A DNA stretch of 14,738 bases from JBOFDK01 sp051650305 (GTDB taxonomy: Bacteria; Bacillota; Clostridia; Lachnospirales; Cellulosilyticaceae), in contig JBOFIT010000122.1 of the NCBI GenBank assembly GCA_051650305.1, positions 1-14,738 on the forward strand. Direction: 5' to 3'. The notes under the pieces are model-generated. The model was given only the letters and a program-made list of their open reading frames with translations, did not search any database and was not told the DNA's origin. The position numbers and the translations under genes are program-made. Of the stretch, positions 6,889-14,694 are shown in pieces (position 1 is the first letter of the stretch; every line of letters starts with the position of its first letter).

Positions 6889-7305
6889 TTATGCGTCTAA
6901 TTTAGTACAATGATTAAATACTTCAGAAGCTACCACAGATGCATCTTCTACATCAATAGCAATTTCCCCTTCTTCACCTACGAAGAATACAAGTGTCTCG
7001 TCTTTAATAAGACCAAAGCTTAAATGGAAAGAAGGATGGATTTCTTTAAGAAGTGCTTGAACATGGGTAGGTGCGATAGAAGCGATAACCATACTAAAGC
7101 CTTCCTTTGGTTCAAGAACAGAAAGCTCATCTTCAATTTCAAAAAGTTCAATAGCTTGTAAAAACTTATTTTTGAATGTCATTACAGCATCTTCACCGTC
7201 GTTAGGGAAGTAGATACTTACCTTATCACAAAGTGGGTAGAAAGTATCAAGCATTTGTCCAAAAGCTTCGCCAGAAAGAGCGGCTGTATTTGAATATAAT
7301 TTCAT
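6889..7305 (-). CDS. Hypothetical 138-aa soluble protein
   Basis: I do not recognise this protein. It is acidic, 138 aa long, with no signal peptide, membrane segment or metal-binding motif. The pattern of short hydrophobic strands and helices (VSIYFPNDG, FSMVIASIA, ETLVFFVGEEGEIAIDV) suggests one alpha/beta domain. The ATG has AAGGAG (minus strand, 7321-7316) ten bases upstream and a well-spaced promoter further up. It is a single-gene unit, convergent with the rsmI operon and divergent from the secreted nucleotidase. Its reading frame, ribosome binding site, promoter and terminator together argue for a real gene. No functional inference is justified from the sequence alone. Confidence 0.75.
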   Translation of the reverse strand: MKLYSNTAALSGEAFGQMLDTFYPLCDKVSIYFPNDGEDAVMTFKNKFLQAIELFEIEDELSVLEPKEGFSMVIASIAPTHVQALLKEIHPSFHLSFGLIKDETLVFFVGEEGEIAIDVEDASVVASEVFNHCTKLDA

Positions 7306-7351
7306 ATTTAAAATACTCCTTATCGTAAGTAATCATAATCTGTTTATTAAT

Positions 7352-7380
7352 ATTATAACCAAATAGTAGGAAATAAGCAA
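7352..7380 (-). promoter_or_regulatory. Predicted sigma-A promoter of the 138-aa protein gene
   Basis: On the minus strand TTGCTT (7380-7375) and a perfect TATAAT (7357-7352) are exactly 17 bp apart. The rest of the 184-bp gap (7306-7489) holds a small palindrome AACAA-TAT-TTGTT (7392-7404) and no convincing forward promoter for the nucleotidase. Confidence 0.6.
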
Positions 7381-7489
7381 TTAAGGGCACAAACAATATT
7401 TGTTAAATGAAATAAACGTGCTTTTTTTAGGACTTCTTGAATATATATGTAAACGTAGAAGGCTTTTACCAAATTCAAGGAGGTTTGCT

Positions 7490-10400
7490 ATGAAGCGAAA
7501 AACCAGAAAGTTTCTGAGTTGTATGGCGGCAGTTGTATTAAGTTTTAGTATGCTTATGCCTACTCAGATTCAAGCACAAACACCTGATGAGATGAAGTTA
7601 ACCATACTAGGGACGAGTGACATGCATGGAAATCTAACGAGTTGGAGTTATGAAGCCAATAAGGACTATGAAAATAGTGGATTTGCACGTACTGCAACAT
7701 TAGTCAATGAAGTGAGAAAAGAAAACCCAAATACACTTGTCATTGATAACGGAGATACCATTCAAGGGACTATCCTTACAGATGAACTTTACAATAAAGA
7801 TTTAAGTAAACCTAATCCAGTGATAGCCATGATGAATTACATAGGATACGATAGTATGACACTCGGGAACCATGAGTTTAACTTTGGTACAGGGCTCATT
7901 AGAAAATTAGAAAAAGAAGCAACGTTTCCACTTCTGGCTGCCAATATCTATAAGGCAGGGACAGATGAAAGTTTTGTAAAACCTTATGTAGTAAAAGAAG
8001 TAGGCGATGTTAAAGTCGGTATCGTAGGTTTTACAGTGCCTTCAGTACCACGCTGGGATGCCAACAAACAAGGTATCAAAGAGCTAAGTTTTGAGCATAT
8101 GGCAAATGAAGCAGAGAAATATGTAAAGATACTTAAAGAAGAAGAGAAAGTAGATGTCATCGTAGCGACTGCTCACGCAGGACTAGAGTCTCGTCATGAA
8201 GCAGATGGTAGCGATGCAGCACAACTTATCGCAGAGAAATGTCCAGATATAGATGTACTCTTACTTGGGCATGACCATAGTACAGTTAATCAAACCATTA
8301 ATGGCGTCTTGGTAGCAGCACCTTATAAAGATAGAGAAGTGGTACAGTTCGACCTTTCACTTACTAAAAAAGACGGCACATGGGATGTGGTAGAAAAGAC
8401 CACAACACTACAAAGTCTTAAAAACTATGCTTCAGACCCAGCAGCAGAAGCAGTAGGTAAAGAAGCAGATACAGCAACACGTAAGTTCTTAGAGAAGAAA
8501 ATTGGTGTAGCTAGTGATGACTTCCATCCAGCATCAGAAGTGGAAGGCATTCCAGAGGCACAGATACGTGATACAGCAGTTATCGACCTCATCAATCAAG
8601 TTCAACTTGAAGCAACTGGTGCAGATGTAGCGGCAGCAGCACTCTTTAAGCCAAGTGCAAACTTACCTAAAGGTGATTTAAGCTATGTCAATGTATTTGA
8701 TATCTATCAGTATGCCAATACATTAGTAGGTGTAGAAGTGACAGGTAAAGAACTTAAAGCTTATATGGAGTGGAGTGCAGCCTACTATAATACTTATAAG
8801 CCAGGGGATTTAACCATAAGCTTTAACCAAAATATCAGAGGGTATGCTTATGATATGTTCCAAGGTGTAGACTACACTATTGATGTGAGTCAGCCAGCAG
8901 GTAGCCGTATCAAAGATGTGATGTATAAAGGTCAGCCATTAGCTGATGATGCAGTACTTAAACTTGCTATTAATGATTATCGTTATAGTGGTATAGGTCC
9001 AAGTGGCGATAAGATTCTTAATGGTACACCATACTTTGAATCAGATAAAGCACTTAGAAATTACATCAGAGAGTATATAGAAGAGCAAGGTACCATCATA
9101 CCTACTACAGATAATAACTGGAAGATAGTAGGGGCAGATTGGAATCCAGAGCTTAGAGCACTTGCAGTAGATGCAGTGAATGCAGGGACTATCGAGATTC
9201 CAAAATCAGCAGATGGACGTACAAATAATATACGTGCCGTCACAGAAGCAGACCTTATCGTTAAAGGACTTCATCCAGCATATACAGATTATATGGCTAT
9301 TCTTCACACCAATGATAGTCATACAAAGTTAGAAGAAAGCAAGAATGATGGGATGGGATTTGCAAAAGTAGCAAACTATGTAAAAGATATGAGAAAGAGC
9401 TATGGAAAAGATAAAGTACTATTATTAGATGCAGGCGATACATTGCATGGTATTCCACTTGTTACCACCACAAGAGGTGAAGCAATGACAAAAGTTATGA
9501 ATCTTATAGGTTATGATGCGATGGCAGCAGGTAACCATGACTTTAACTATGGTTATAAGCGCTTACTTGAACTTAAAGAAATGCTTAATTTCGAAGTGCT
9601 TGGAGCAAATGTAGTTGATAACACAGGAGAAAGCATCTTAACACCTTATATCATCAAAGAAGTAGCAGGTAAGAAGGTAGCTATCTTTGGTTTATCAACA
9701 CCAGATACCACCACAAAGACGCATCCAAAGAATGTAGAAGGACTTACTTTCAAAGATCCTATCGTTGTGGCACAGACTATGGTGAAGGAATTAGAAGGTA
9801 AAGCAGACATCATTATCGCTTTAGCACATTTAGGATTTGAGGATGATAGTAGCGTAAGTAGTCAAGAAGTAGCAGAAGCTGTGAAGGGTATTGATCTAAT
9901 AGTAGATGGTCATAGTCACACAAGCTTACCACAAGGTAAGGTAGTTAATGATACACTTATTGTACAATCAGGAGATTATACAAAGAACATTGGTCAGGTA
10001 AACATTTACTTTAAGGCAGATGGTACTTTCGAATTTGTAGCAGAGCATGTGACAAAAGCAGATGGTGCATCTTTAGTGGCAGATAAGGAAGTCGTAGACC
10101 TTATTAAAGTACTTAAAGAAGAGTTTGAAGTTATAGCAGGTGAAGTAGTAGGCACAACACCTGTACTTTTAGAAGGTACACGTGAAGTCGTAAGAGCAGG
10201 CGAGTCAAACTTAGGTAATCTCATTACCAATGCACTTCTTTATGCAACAGGTGCAGATGTAGCCCTTACCAATGGTGGTGGTATCAGAGCATCTATAGAT
10301 GTAGGAGATATCACGAAAAAAGAGGTAATCACAGTACTTCCATTTGGAAACACAGGTACAATGATTGAAGTAACTGGGCAAGAGATTAAAGAAGCACTTG

Positions 10401-10747
10401 AAGTAGGTGTAGCGAAGTATCCAGTAGCTAATGGTGCTTTTAGTCATGTGGCAGGGATGACGTATAGTTTTGATCCTGCACAACCAGAAGGTAGTAAAAT
10501 AGTAGAGATCCTTATAAATGGTAAACCAATCGATATGGCTAAGACGTATAAGTTAGCAACTAATGACTTTATAGCAGCAGGTGGCGATGGCTATGCCATG
10601 TTTAAGGGCAATAAAGTAATAGGTGAATACTCAGCACTTGATGAACTTGTCATTCAGTATCTTGAAGACAAAGGTGTCGAAGGCATCGAAGTAAGTGGAC
10701 GCATCACACCTATAGAAGCAGAAGTAGCATTAGTACCAGCAGCATAA
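7490..10747 (+). CDS. Secreted bifunctional 2',3'-cyclic-nucleotide phosphodiesterase / 5'-nucleotidase (YfkN-like)
   Basis: A 1085-aa exported enzyme made of two tandem metallophosphatase modules, likely releasing phosphate and nucleosides from extracellular nucleotides. Residues 1-29 form a signal peptide (KRKTRK, hydrophobic core, cleavage likely after IQA). Module 1 has metal motifs Asp44/His46, Asp89 (GDTIQG), GNHE (126-129) and GHDH (260-263). It is followed by a CpdB-type C-terminal domain (VDYTIDVSQPAGSRI, NDYRYSG). Module 2 has Asp609/His611 (NDSH), GNHD (681-684), GHSH (807-810), NGGGIR (928-933) and GGDGYAMF (1031-1038), typical of 5'-nucleotidases. ATG 7490 has AAGGAGGT five bases upstream; the frame is open back to 7400, but those residues are not signal-peptide-like. 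Unlike B. subtilis YfkN I see no sortase signal or C-terminal membrane anchor, so it may be freely secreted. Confidence 0.92.
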   Translation: MKRKTRKFLSCMAAVVLSFSMLMPTQIQAQTPDEMKLTILGTSDMHGNLTSWSYEANKDYENSGFARTATLVNEVRKENPNTLVIDNGDTIQGTILTDELYNKDLSKPNPVIAMMNYIGYDSMTLGNHEFNFGTGLIRKLEKEATFPLLAANIYKAGTDESFVKPYVVKEVGDVKVGIVGFTVPSVPRWDANKQGIKELSFEHMANEAEKYVKILKEEEKVDVIVATAHAGLESRHEADGSDAAQLIAEKCPDIDVLLLGHDHSTVNQTINGVLVAAPYKDREVVQFDLSLTKKDGTWDVVEKTTTLQSLKNYASDPAAEAVGKEADTATRKFLEKKIGVASDDFHPASEVEGIPEAQIRDTAVIDLINQVQLEATGADVAAAALFKPSANLPKGDLSYVNVFDIYQYANTLVGVEVTGKELKAYMEWSAAYYNTYKPGDLTISFNQNIRGYAYDMFQGVDYTIDVSQPAGSRIKDVMYKGQPLADDAVLKLAINDYRYSGIGPSGDKILNGTPYFESDKALRNYIREYIEEQGTIIPTTDNNWKIVGADWNPELRALAVDAVNAGTIEIPKSADGRTNNIRAVTEADLIVKGLHPAYTDYMAILHTNDSHTKLEESKNDGMGFAKVANYVKDMRKSYGKDKVLLLDAGDTLHGIPLVTTTRGEAMTKVMNLIGYDAMAAGNHDFNYGYKRLLELKEMLNFEVLGANVVDNTGESILTPYIIKEVAGKKVAIFGLSTPDTTTKTHPKNVEGLTFKDPIVVAQTMVKELEGKADIIIALAHLGFEDDSSVSSQEVAEAVKGIDLIVDGHSHTSLPQGKVVNDTLIVQSGDYTKNIGQVNIYFKADGTFEFVAEHVTKADGASLVADKEVVDLIKVLKEEFEVIAGEVVGTTPVLLEGTREVVRAGESNLGNLITNALLYATGADVALTNGGGIRASIDVGDITKKEVITVLPFGNTGTMIEVTGQEIKEALEVGVAKYPVANGAFSHVAGMTYSFDPAQPEGSKIVEILINGKPIDMAKTYKLATNDFIAAGGDGYAMFKGNKVIGEYSALDELVIQYLEDKGVEGIEVSGRITPIEAEVALVPAA

Positions 10748-10758
10748 AGTGATCGATA

Positions 10759-10801
10759 AAAAGTATCCTCTAACGCATTAAAAACGTTAGAGGATACTTT
10801 T
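10759..10801. terminator. Strong bidirectional terminator after the nucleotidase gene
   Basis: A perfect 17-bp stem (10759-10775 with 10785-10801) and a 9-nt loop. A-rich on the left edge and T-rich on the right, it separates the convergent nucleotidase and anti-sigma genes; its right end is only four bases from the anti-sigma stop. Confidence 0.92.
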
Positions 10802-10805
10802 AAAT

Positions 10806-11408
10806 TTATTGAAGGTTAGTTACGTAAGTGGTCAGTGCATCAGACATATGGTAGTAGTTACTTCCTAAAAGAAAGATACTGTGCTCTGGATCGATAGTTA
10901 GATTTATTTCTACACCACTTTCAAAGGTACAGATAAGGGTAAGGATTGCTTTAGGTGAGGCTGTATCAAAAAGTGTTGTGATATCAAGTGAAGAGGATTC
11001 AACTAACGTACTACGAGTTATAAGAGTGAGTAGTTCTTGTGTTTCTTCAATACTTAAAGTAGTAAGAACTTCATTTGTAGCAGTGTTGGCTAAAGTTATC
11101 TTTTCTGTAAGGATTTCTAAGTCACTTAAGCCTACATTATGTGTGTTTTCTAAGACTGGTTGATCTGTTGGATTAGCTTGAGGTGGTACAGAAGTCGTGA
11201 AGTCAAGATTTGTACCAAGACCAATGACGAGAAGAAGACCGGCTGCCATACCTAGCAAAGGGCGGTAGTTTGTCTTAGATGGTGTTTCTTTAGGGGTAGA
11301 TTTAGAAGTATGTGAAGTATGAGCTAAAATGTTTTTTAGCATACGTTCTTTTTGGTCAAGTGATGGTGTGATGGATTCAAAGGTTTCATTAAGTGTGTGT
11401 TTATTCAA
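10806..11408 (-). CDS. Putative membrane-anchored anti-sigma factor
   Basis: A 200-aa single-pass membrane protein encoded directly after, and overlapping by 8 bp, an ECF-like sigma-factor gene, which is the classic position of its anti-sigma factor. Residues 1-48 are cytoplasmic and hydrophilic, with an ITPSLDQKERMLKNIL segment like those in clostridial anti-sigma proteins. One membrane helix follows (about 50-67, PLLGMAAGLLLVIGLG), then a roughly 130-residue outer domain I cannot assign. There is no zinc HxxxCxxC motif, so it is not a ZAS-type anti-sigma. The start is TTG at 11408, with AGGAGG (11422-11417) eight bases upstream. The weak start may set its level below the sigma factor. The role rests on gene position and topology, not on a recognised domain. 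Confidence 0.75.
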   Translation of the reverse strand: MNKHTLNETFESITPSLDQKERMLKNILAHTSHTSKSTPKETPSKTNYRPLLGMAAGLLLVIGLGTNLDFTTSVPPQANPTDQPVLENTHNVGLSDLEILTEKITLANTATNEVLTTLSIEETQELLTLITRSTLVESSSLDITTLFDTASPKAILTLICTFESGVEINLTIDPEHSIFLLGSNYYHMSDALTTYVTNLQ

Positions 11409-11892
11409 GGGGATTACCTCCTAAGGTTAATTTGAGTAGTTCACGGCCTTTTTTGAGACGCGAACGTAGGGTTGATGCATTGAGTTCTAATATCTGAGCA
11501 ATCTCATCACTACGGTAGCCTTCATAGTAGTAGAGATAAATAGGTAATTTATATTTTTCGGGAAGTTTCATGACCAGTTCCAGTAGTTCACTTTTTTCAT
11601 CTTGGTGGATGGAGTCATGATAGTCTGGCTGAAACTCTGTACGCTTTTGCCACCAGTTTTTGAGTTGGTTTTTACAATGGTTCTGTGCGGTGACGATAAA
11701 CCATGCCTTTTCGTGGTTACTATTATGGAAGGTAATATCTTTTTCCATGACCTTGATAAAGACAGCTTGGACGGCATCTTCGGTATCGGCTTCATTTTTA
11801 AGAAGCATAAAGCAGATGCGATAAACCATATCTACATATTGTGTATATAAACGAGTTATTTCTTGTTCGGTATAGTTAGAATCTAGATTCAC
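11401..11892 (-). CDS. ECF-like sigma-70 family RNA polymerase sigma factor
   Basis: A 163-aa alternative sigma factor. Region 2 spans about residues 12-50 (LYTQYVDMVYRICFMLLKN, then DTEDAVQAVFIKVM), the core-binding and -10-recognition part. Region 4 spans about 104-155, with LPEKYKLPIYLYYYEGYRSD and the helix-turn-helix EIAQILELNASTLRSRLKKG that contacts the -35. Regions 1 and 3 are missing, as in ECF factors. The start is GTG at 11892 with AGGAGG (11905-11900) seven bases upstream. Its stop overlaps the putative anti-sigma start, so the pair is probably translationally coupled. I found no convincing sigma-A or ECF-type promoter upstream, so autoregulation cannot be claimed. Confidence 0.9.
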   Translation of the reverse strand: MNLDSNYTEQEITRLYTQYVDMVYRICFMLLKNEADTEDAVQAVFIKVMEKDITFHNSNHEKAWFIVTAQNHCKNQLKNWWQKRTEFQPDYHDSIHQDEKSELLELVMKLPEKYKLPIYLYYYEGYRSDEIAQILELNASTLRSRLKKGRELLKLTLGGNPLE

Positions 11893-12031
11893 TATTTAGC
11901 CTCCTGAGAGTCATGCATTTTATAGTAATACAATTGATAAGGATATTTTGTTGAGGGATATGAAAAAAAATACGGGATTTTTTTATAGGGCATATAAGAA
12001 GTATCAGTTAATCAAAGTTGTGTGTAAAATA

Positions 12032-12060
12032 TTGAAAATTAAAAACAAAAGTCATACAAT
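12032..12060 (+). promoter_or_regulatory. Predicted sigma-A promoter of the histidine-phosphatase gene
   Basis: TTGAAA (12032-12037) and TACAAT (12055-12060), each one base from consensus or close to it, are 17 bp apart. Transcription would start near 12067, upstream of the ribosome binding site. This lies in the 205-bp divergent gap 11893-12097; nothing else clear was seen there. Confidence 0.7.
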
Positions 12061-12097
12061 AAGAGTAAAAGTAGAGCGTATAGAGGAGGATAATACT

Positions 12098-12697
12098 ATG
12101 GAATTATTAGTTGTAAGACATGGAGAGTCAGAAGCAGATATTATAGGATGTATAGAAGGAAGAGCAGACTTTCCACTGACAGAACGAGGGGAAAATCAAG
12201 GGAAGGCATTGGCAAAGTGGATGAAGAAGCATTATGAGATAGACCTTATTTTATCAAGTCCACTTAAGCGGGCAAGGAGAGTAGCAGAACTTATCCAAGA
12301 AGAAGTAGGTGCAGAAGTATTGTACTGGGATGAATTGATGGAATTTAATAATGGTCTTTTAGCAGGTATGGATAGAAAAGAGGCTGATGAGAAATACCCA
12401 CTGCCTGATCATGAATATCCCCATAGCGAATACTACGAGAAGGAATCGCGCATTGCCTTCCGTATGCGAGCAGAAACAGTGATGTCAAAGCTGATTCATG
12501 AGTATAGCGATTATAAACGCGTCGTTATTGTAAGTCATGGTGGTACCATCAATATGCTTTTTAGAAGTTTTATGAATTTGCCAATGGATGCAAAAGTAGG
12601 TATACGTTTTCAAGATACATCCGTTAATCTATGGAAACTAGATGGTCCTATTCGCTATATTGAGTATATGAATCGTGTAGACCATTTAAAAGAATAA
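12098..12697 (+). CDS. Histidine phosphatase family protein (phosphoglycerate-mutase-like)
   Basis: A 199-aa cytoplasmic enzyme of the branch-1 histidine phosphatase superfamily, which removes phosphate from small metabolites through a phosphohistidine. It shows VVRHGES (5-11) with catalytic His8, the SSPLKRARR segment (53-61) that supplies an arginine to the phosphate pocket, and the second histidine, His147, in VSHGGT. The MEFNNGLLAG stretch resembles broad-specificity phosphatases rather than true dPGM. The substrate cannot be deduced. I start at ATG 12098, which has AGAGGAGGA seven bases upstream and a promoter just ahead. The frame is open back to a TTG at 11948, but that region has no ribosome binding site and contains the promoter, so the extension is rejected. 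Confidence 0.9.
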   Translation: MELLVVRHGESEADIIGCIEGRADFPLTERGENQGKALAKWMKKHYEIDLILSSPLKRARRVAELIQEEVGAEVLYWDELMEFNNGLLAGMDRKEADEKYPLPDHEYPHSEYYEKESRIAFRMRAETVMSKLIHEYSDYKRVVIVSHGGTINMLFRSFMNLPMDAKVGIRFQDTSVNLWKLDGPIRYIEYMNRVDHLKE

Positions 12698-12710
12698 GTG
12701 GAATCTCCTG

Positions 12711-12735
12711 TATTACATTTAAATGACATGTAATA
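12711..12735. repeat. Inverted repeat between the phosphatase and glucosidase genes
   Basis: TATTACAT (12711-12718) and ATGTAATA (12728-12735) form an 8-bp perfect dyad with a 9-nt spacer. No T-run follows, so it is not a standard terminator. It lies about 65 bases ahead of the glucosidase start and could be an operator. Confidence 0.45.
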
Positions 12736-12799
12736 GGAAGTCAAAACCTTGATTATACTAGTAATAAAAGGTATGTAGTGTAGGAAGGGTGTTGGATAC

Positions 12800-14482
12800 A
12801 TGGACAATTGGAAAGGTAAGATCGTCTATCAGATATGGCCAAGGTCTTTTAACGACTCGAATGGAGATGGGATAGGGGACATTCAAGGGATTATAGAGAA
12901 GATACCTTATCTCGTAAACTTAGGGATTAATATGATATGGCTATCACCTGTATACTTATCGCCCAACAAGGATTATGGTTATGATATCAGTGATTATTAT
13001 CGCATCAATCCGGAATTTGGTACGATGGAAGACTTCGATGCACTTATAAGGGAAACCACTAGATATGGCATAGGAATTATTATGGACCTTGTAGCGAATC
13101 ATACATCAGATCAGCATCCATGGTTTAGAGAAGCGTTAAGAGATAGCACTTCTAAATATAGAGATTACTATATCTTTAAAGAAGGTAAGGAAGATGGCCC
13201 ACCGAATAATTGGATGAGTTTCTTTGGTGGAAGTGCGTGGACTTATGATGAGAAAAGTGAGCAGTATTATCTGACACAGTTTACCCCTAACCAATGTGAC
13301 CTTAATTGGGAGAATCCTAGTTTGCGTCAGGATATCTATAAGATTATGCGCTTTTGGTTAGACAGAGGTGTATGCGGTTTTAGAATGGATGTCATTAATA
13401 CCATTAGTAAGGCAGAAGGATTGCCAGATAAGACTCCACACAGAAAAGGACTTCAATTTCCAGGAGAGTTAACGCTGAATAGACCGAAGACCCATGCTTA
13501 CTTAAAAGAAATGTATCAAGAAGTAATCGAACCTTATAAATGTATGACCATAGGAGAAGGTCCCTTGGCGACACCAGAAGATGTGGTAGCCTATACGAAT
13601 CCGACCCACCATGAGCTTCAGATGATGATGCATTTTGATCTCCATAATCTTGGCTATGGGGAACTGGGGAAGTATGATTTTAGAAAGCTTTATAAGTGGC
13701 GTATATTAGATTTCAAAAAAGTACTTTATAGATGGCAAGAGATGATGAGTAACGAAGAGGGATGGACGGGAAACTACTTGTCTAATCATGATCAAAATAG
13801 GCAGGTATCACGCTTTGGAGATACAAAAACATTCAGGTTAGAAAGTGCCAAGGCGCTTTGTCTGCTTAATTTGACTTTACGAGGTACACCGTTTATCTAC
13901 CAAGGTGAAGAGATAGGGATGACAGATTGTCTACTTGAAGAAGAGGAATGGCGAGATTATGAGGCGATGAATGCCTATGGGGTCTTACAGTCTATGATGC
14001 ACTTACCAAAAGCGGTGGCAAAGCGCATTGTAAAGAAAGTGACTAGAGATAACAGCCGTACACCTATGCAGTGGGATGATTCGGAGAATAGTGGATTTAC
14101 CACAGGGATACCATGGATTAAAGTAAATCCTAATTACACAAGTATTAATGTAAAATCAGATTTAGCAAGCAAGGATTCTTTATTTAGATTTTATCAAGAG
14201 ATGATTAGTGTAAGAAATACTTATACCGTCCTTATATGGGGAGACTTTATACCTATTATAGAAAGACATAAACACGTAGTAGGTTATATCAGAAAGACAA
14301 AAGAAAGAGCTATGCTTATACTTATTAATCTTTCTACAAAGACATCCACTGTACACAAAAAGGATATAGGACACCAACTCATAAAGATAATACATTGTAC
14401 ACATGATATGACACAGCATGTAGAGGTAGAGGGAGAATTAAGCTTACGACCTTATGAGGCAAGAATTTATAAGATAGAATAA
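12800..14482 (+). CDS. GH13 oligo-1,6-glucosidase-like alpha-glucosidase
   Basis: A 560-aa cytoplasmic (no signal peptide) glycoside hydrolase of family 13 that should release glucose from the non-reducing end of short alpha-glucans. Conserved regions in order: a calcium-type loop DSNGDGIGD (19-27), DLVANHTSD (96-104), GFRMDVI with nucleophile Asp197, IGEGP with acid/base Glu253, and SNHDQNR with Asp331. Val198 directly after the nucleophile is the residue linked to alpha-1,6 rather than alpha-1,4 preference in this group, so isomaltose-type substrates are favoured. Region IV has NHDQNR where NHDQPR or NHDNPR is more usual. The ATG has AGGAAGG (12782-12788) eleven bases upstream, a long spacer. 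No transporter or PTS gene is adjacent. Trehalose-6-phosphate hydrolase or dextran glucosidase is the main alternative. Confidence 0.92.
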   Translation: MDNWKGKIVYQIWPRSFNDSNGDGIGDIQGIIEKIPYLVNLGINMIWLSPVYLSPNKDYGYDISDYYRINPEFGTMEDFDALIRETTRYGIGIIMDLVANHTSDQHPWFREALRDSTSKYRDYYIFKEGKEDGPPNNWMSFFGGSAWTYDEKSEQYYLTQFTPNQCDLNWENPSLRQDIYKIMRFWLDRGVCGFRMDVINTISKAEGLPDKTPHRKGLQFPGELTLNRPKTHAYLKEMYQEVIEPYKCMTIGEGPLATPEDVVAYTNPTHHELQMMMHFDLHNLGYGELGKYDFRKLYKWRILDFKKVLYRWQEMMSNEEGWTGNYLSNHDQNRQVSRFGDTKTFRLESAKALCLLNLTLRGTPFIYQGEEIGMTDCLLEEEEWRDYEAMNAYGVLQSMMHLPKAVAKRIVKKVTRDNSRTPMQWDDSENSGFTTGIPWIKVNPNYTSINVKSDLASKDSLFRFYQEMISVRNTYTVLIWGDFIPIIERHKHVVGYIRKTKERAMLILINLSTKTSTVHKKDIGHQLIKIIHCTHDMTQHVEVEGELSLRPYEARIYKIE

Positions 14483-14500
14483 GGAAAAGACTACCAAAAC

Positions 14501-14640
14501 AAGTGATTTTATATAGGCTAATATTTTAATAAATTCAAGTATGTAGAAATTCAGTATAATAGTAGCGAATAGGTAAACCCTTAGAAATATGAGTTTTTAG
14601 GTTGAAACCCAAATAGGAAAAGCATATAATAAAATCACTT
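14501..14640. repeat. Long imperfect inverted repeat enclosing about 100 bases, unknown element
   Basis: AAGTGATTTTAT (14501-14512) is perfectly complementary to ATAAAATCACTT (14629-14640). Pairing continues inward with one bulged A (14628) through ATA/TAT (14513-14515 with 14625-14627), a G-A mismatch, and GCT/AGC (14517-14519 with 14621-14623): 18 pairs in all. The enclosed 14520-14620 has a TATAAT at 14555-14560 and two kinds of short direct repeats. No T-run follows on the plus strand. It may be a structured leader, a MITE-like remnant or a regulatory dyad; I recognise no known riboswitch class. Confidence 0.5.
14531..14562. repeat. Tandem imperfect direct repeat, two 16-base units
   Basis: AAATTCAAGTATGTAG (14531-14546) is followed at once by AAATTCAGTATAATAG (14547-14562). 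They differ by one shift and two bases. The second copy contains a TATAAT that could be the -10 box for the downstream kinase gene, although no good -35 lies at 17 bp. Confidence 0.5.
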
Positions 14641-14694
14641 AAAAAAGAATGATTAGTGACTAGATGAGAGACAGTAGAGAAAGGCACGGTGAAT

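Noticed and set aside
7400..7489. A 30-codon extension of the nucleotidase from TTG 7400.
   Set aside because: It would bury the signal peptide behind a polar Arg-rich stretch; ATG 7490 has a perfect AAGGAGGT at correct spacing.
10211..10483. A 90-codon minus-strand open frame inside the nucleotidase gene.
   Set aside because: It is antisense to conserved catalytic motifs, has a cysteine/tyrosine-rich composition typical of shadow frames, and no ribosome binding site of note.
11948..12097. A 50-codon N-terminal extension of the histidine phosphatase from TTG 11948.
   Set aside because: The extension would contain the near-consensus promoter at 12032-12060, lacks a ribosome binding site, and the family begins right at the VVRHG strand.
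89..12790. The 14-mer AGTGTAGGAAGGGT is identical at 89-102 (before holB) and 12777-12790 (before the glucosidase).
   Set aside because: It is centred on the ribosome binding site, a constrained sequence, and a 14-base match is not surprising in a window of this size. The surrounding bases differ.
14571..14640. A possible known riboswitch before the terminal kinase gene.
   Set aside because: I compared it from memory with purine, preQ1, fluoride, THF and c-di-GMP consensus features and none fits; it is reported only as an unassigned inverted-repeat element.
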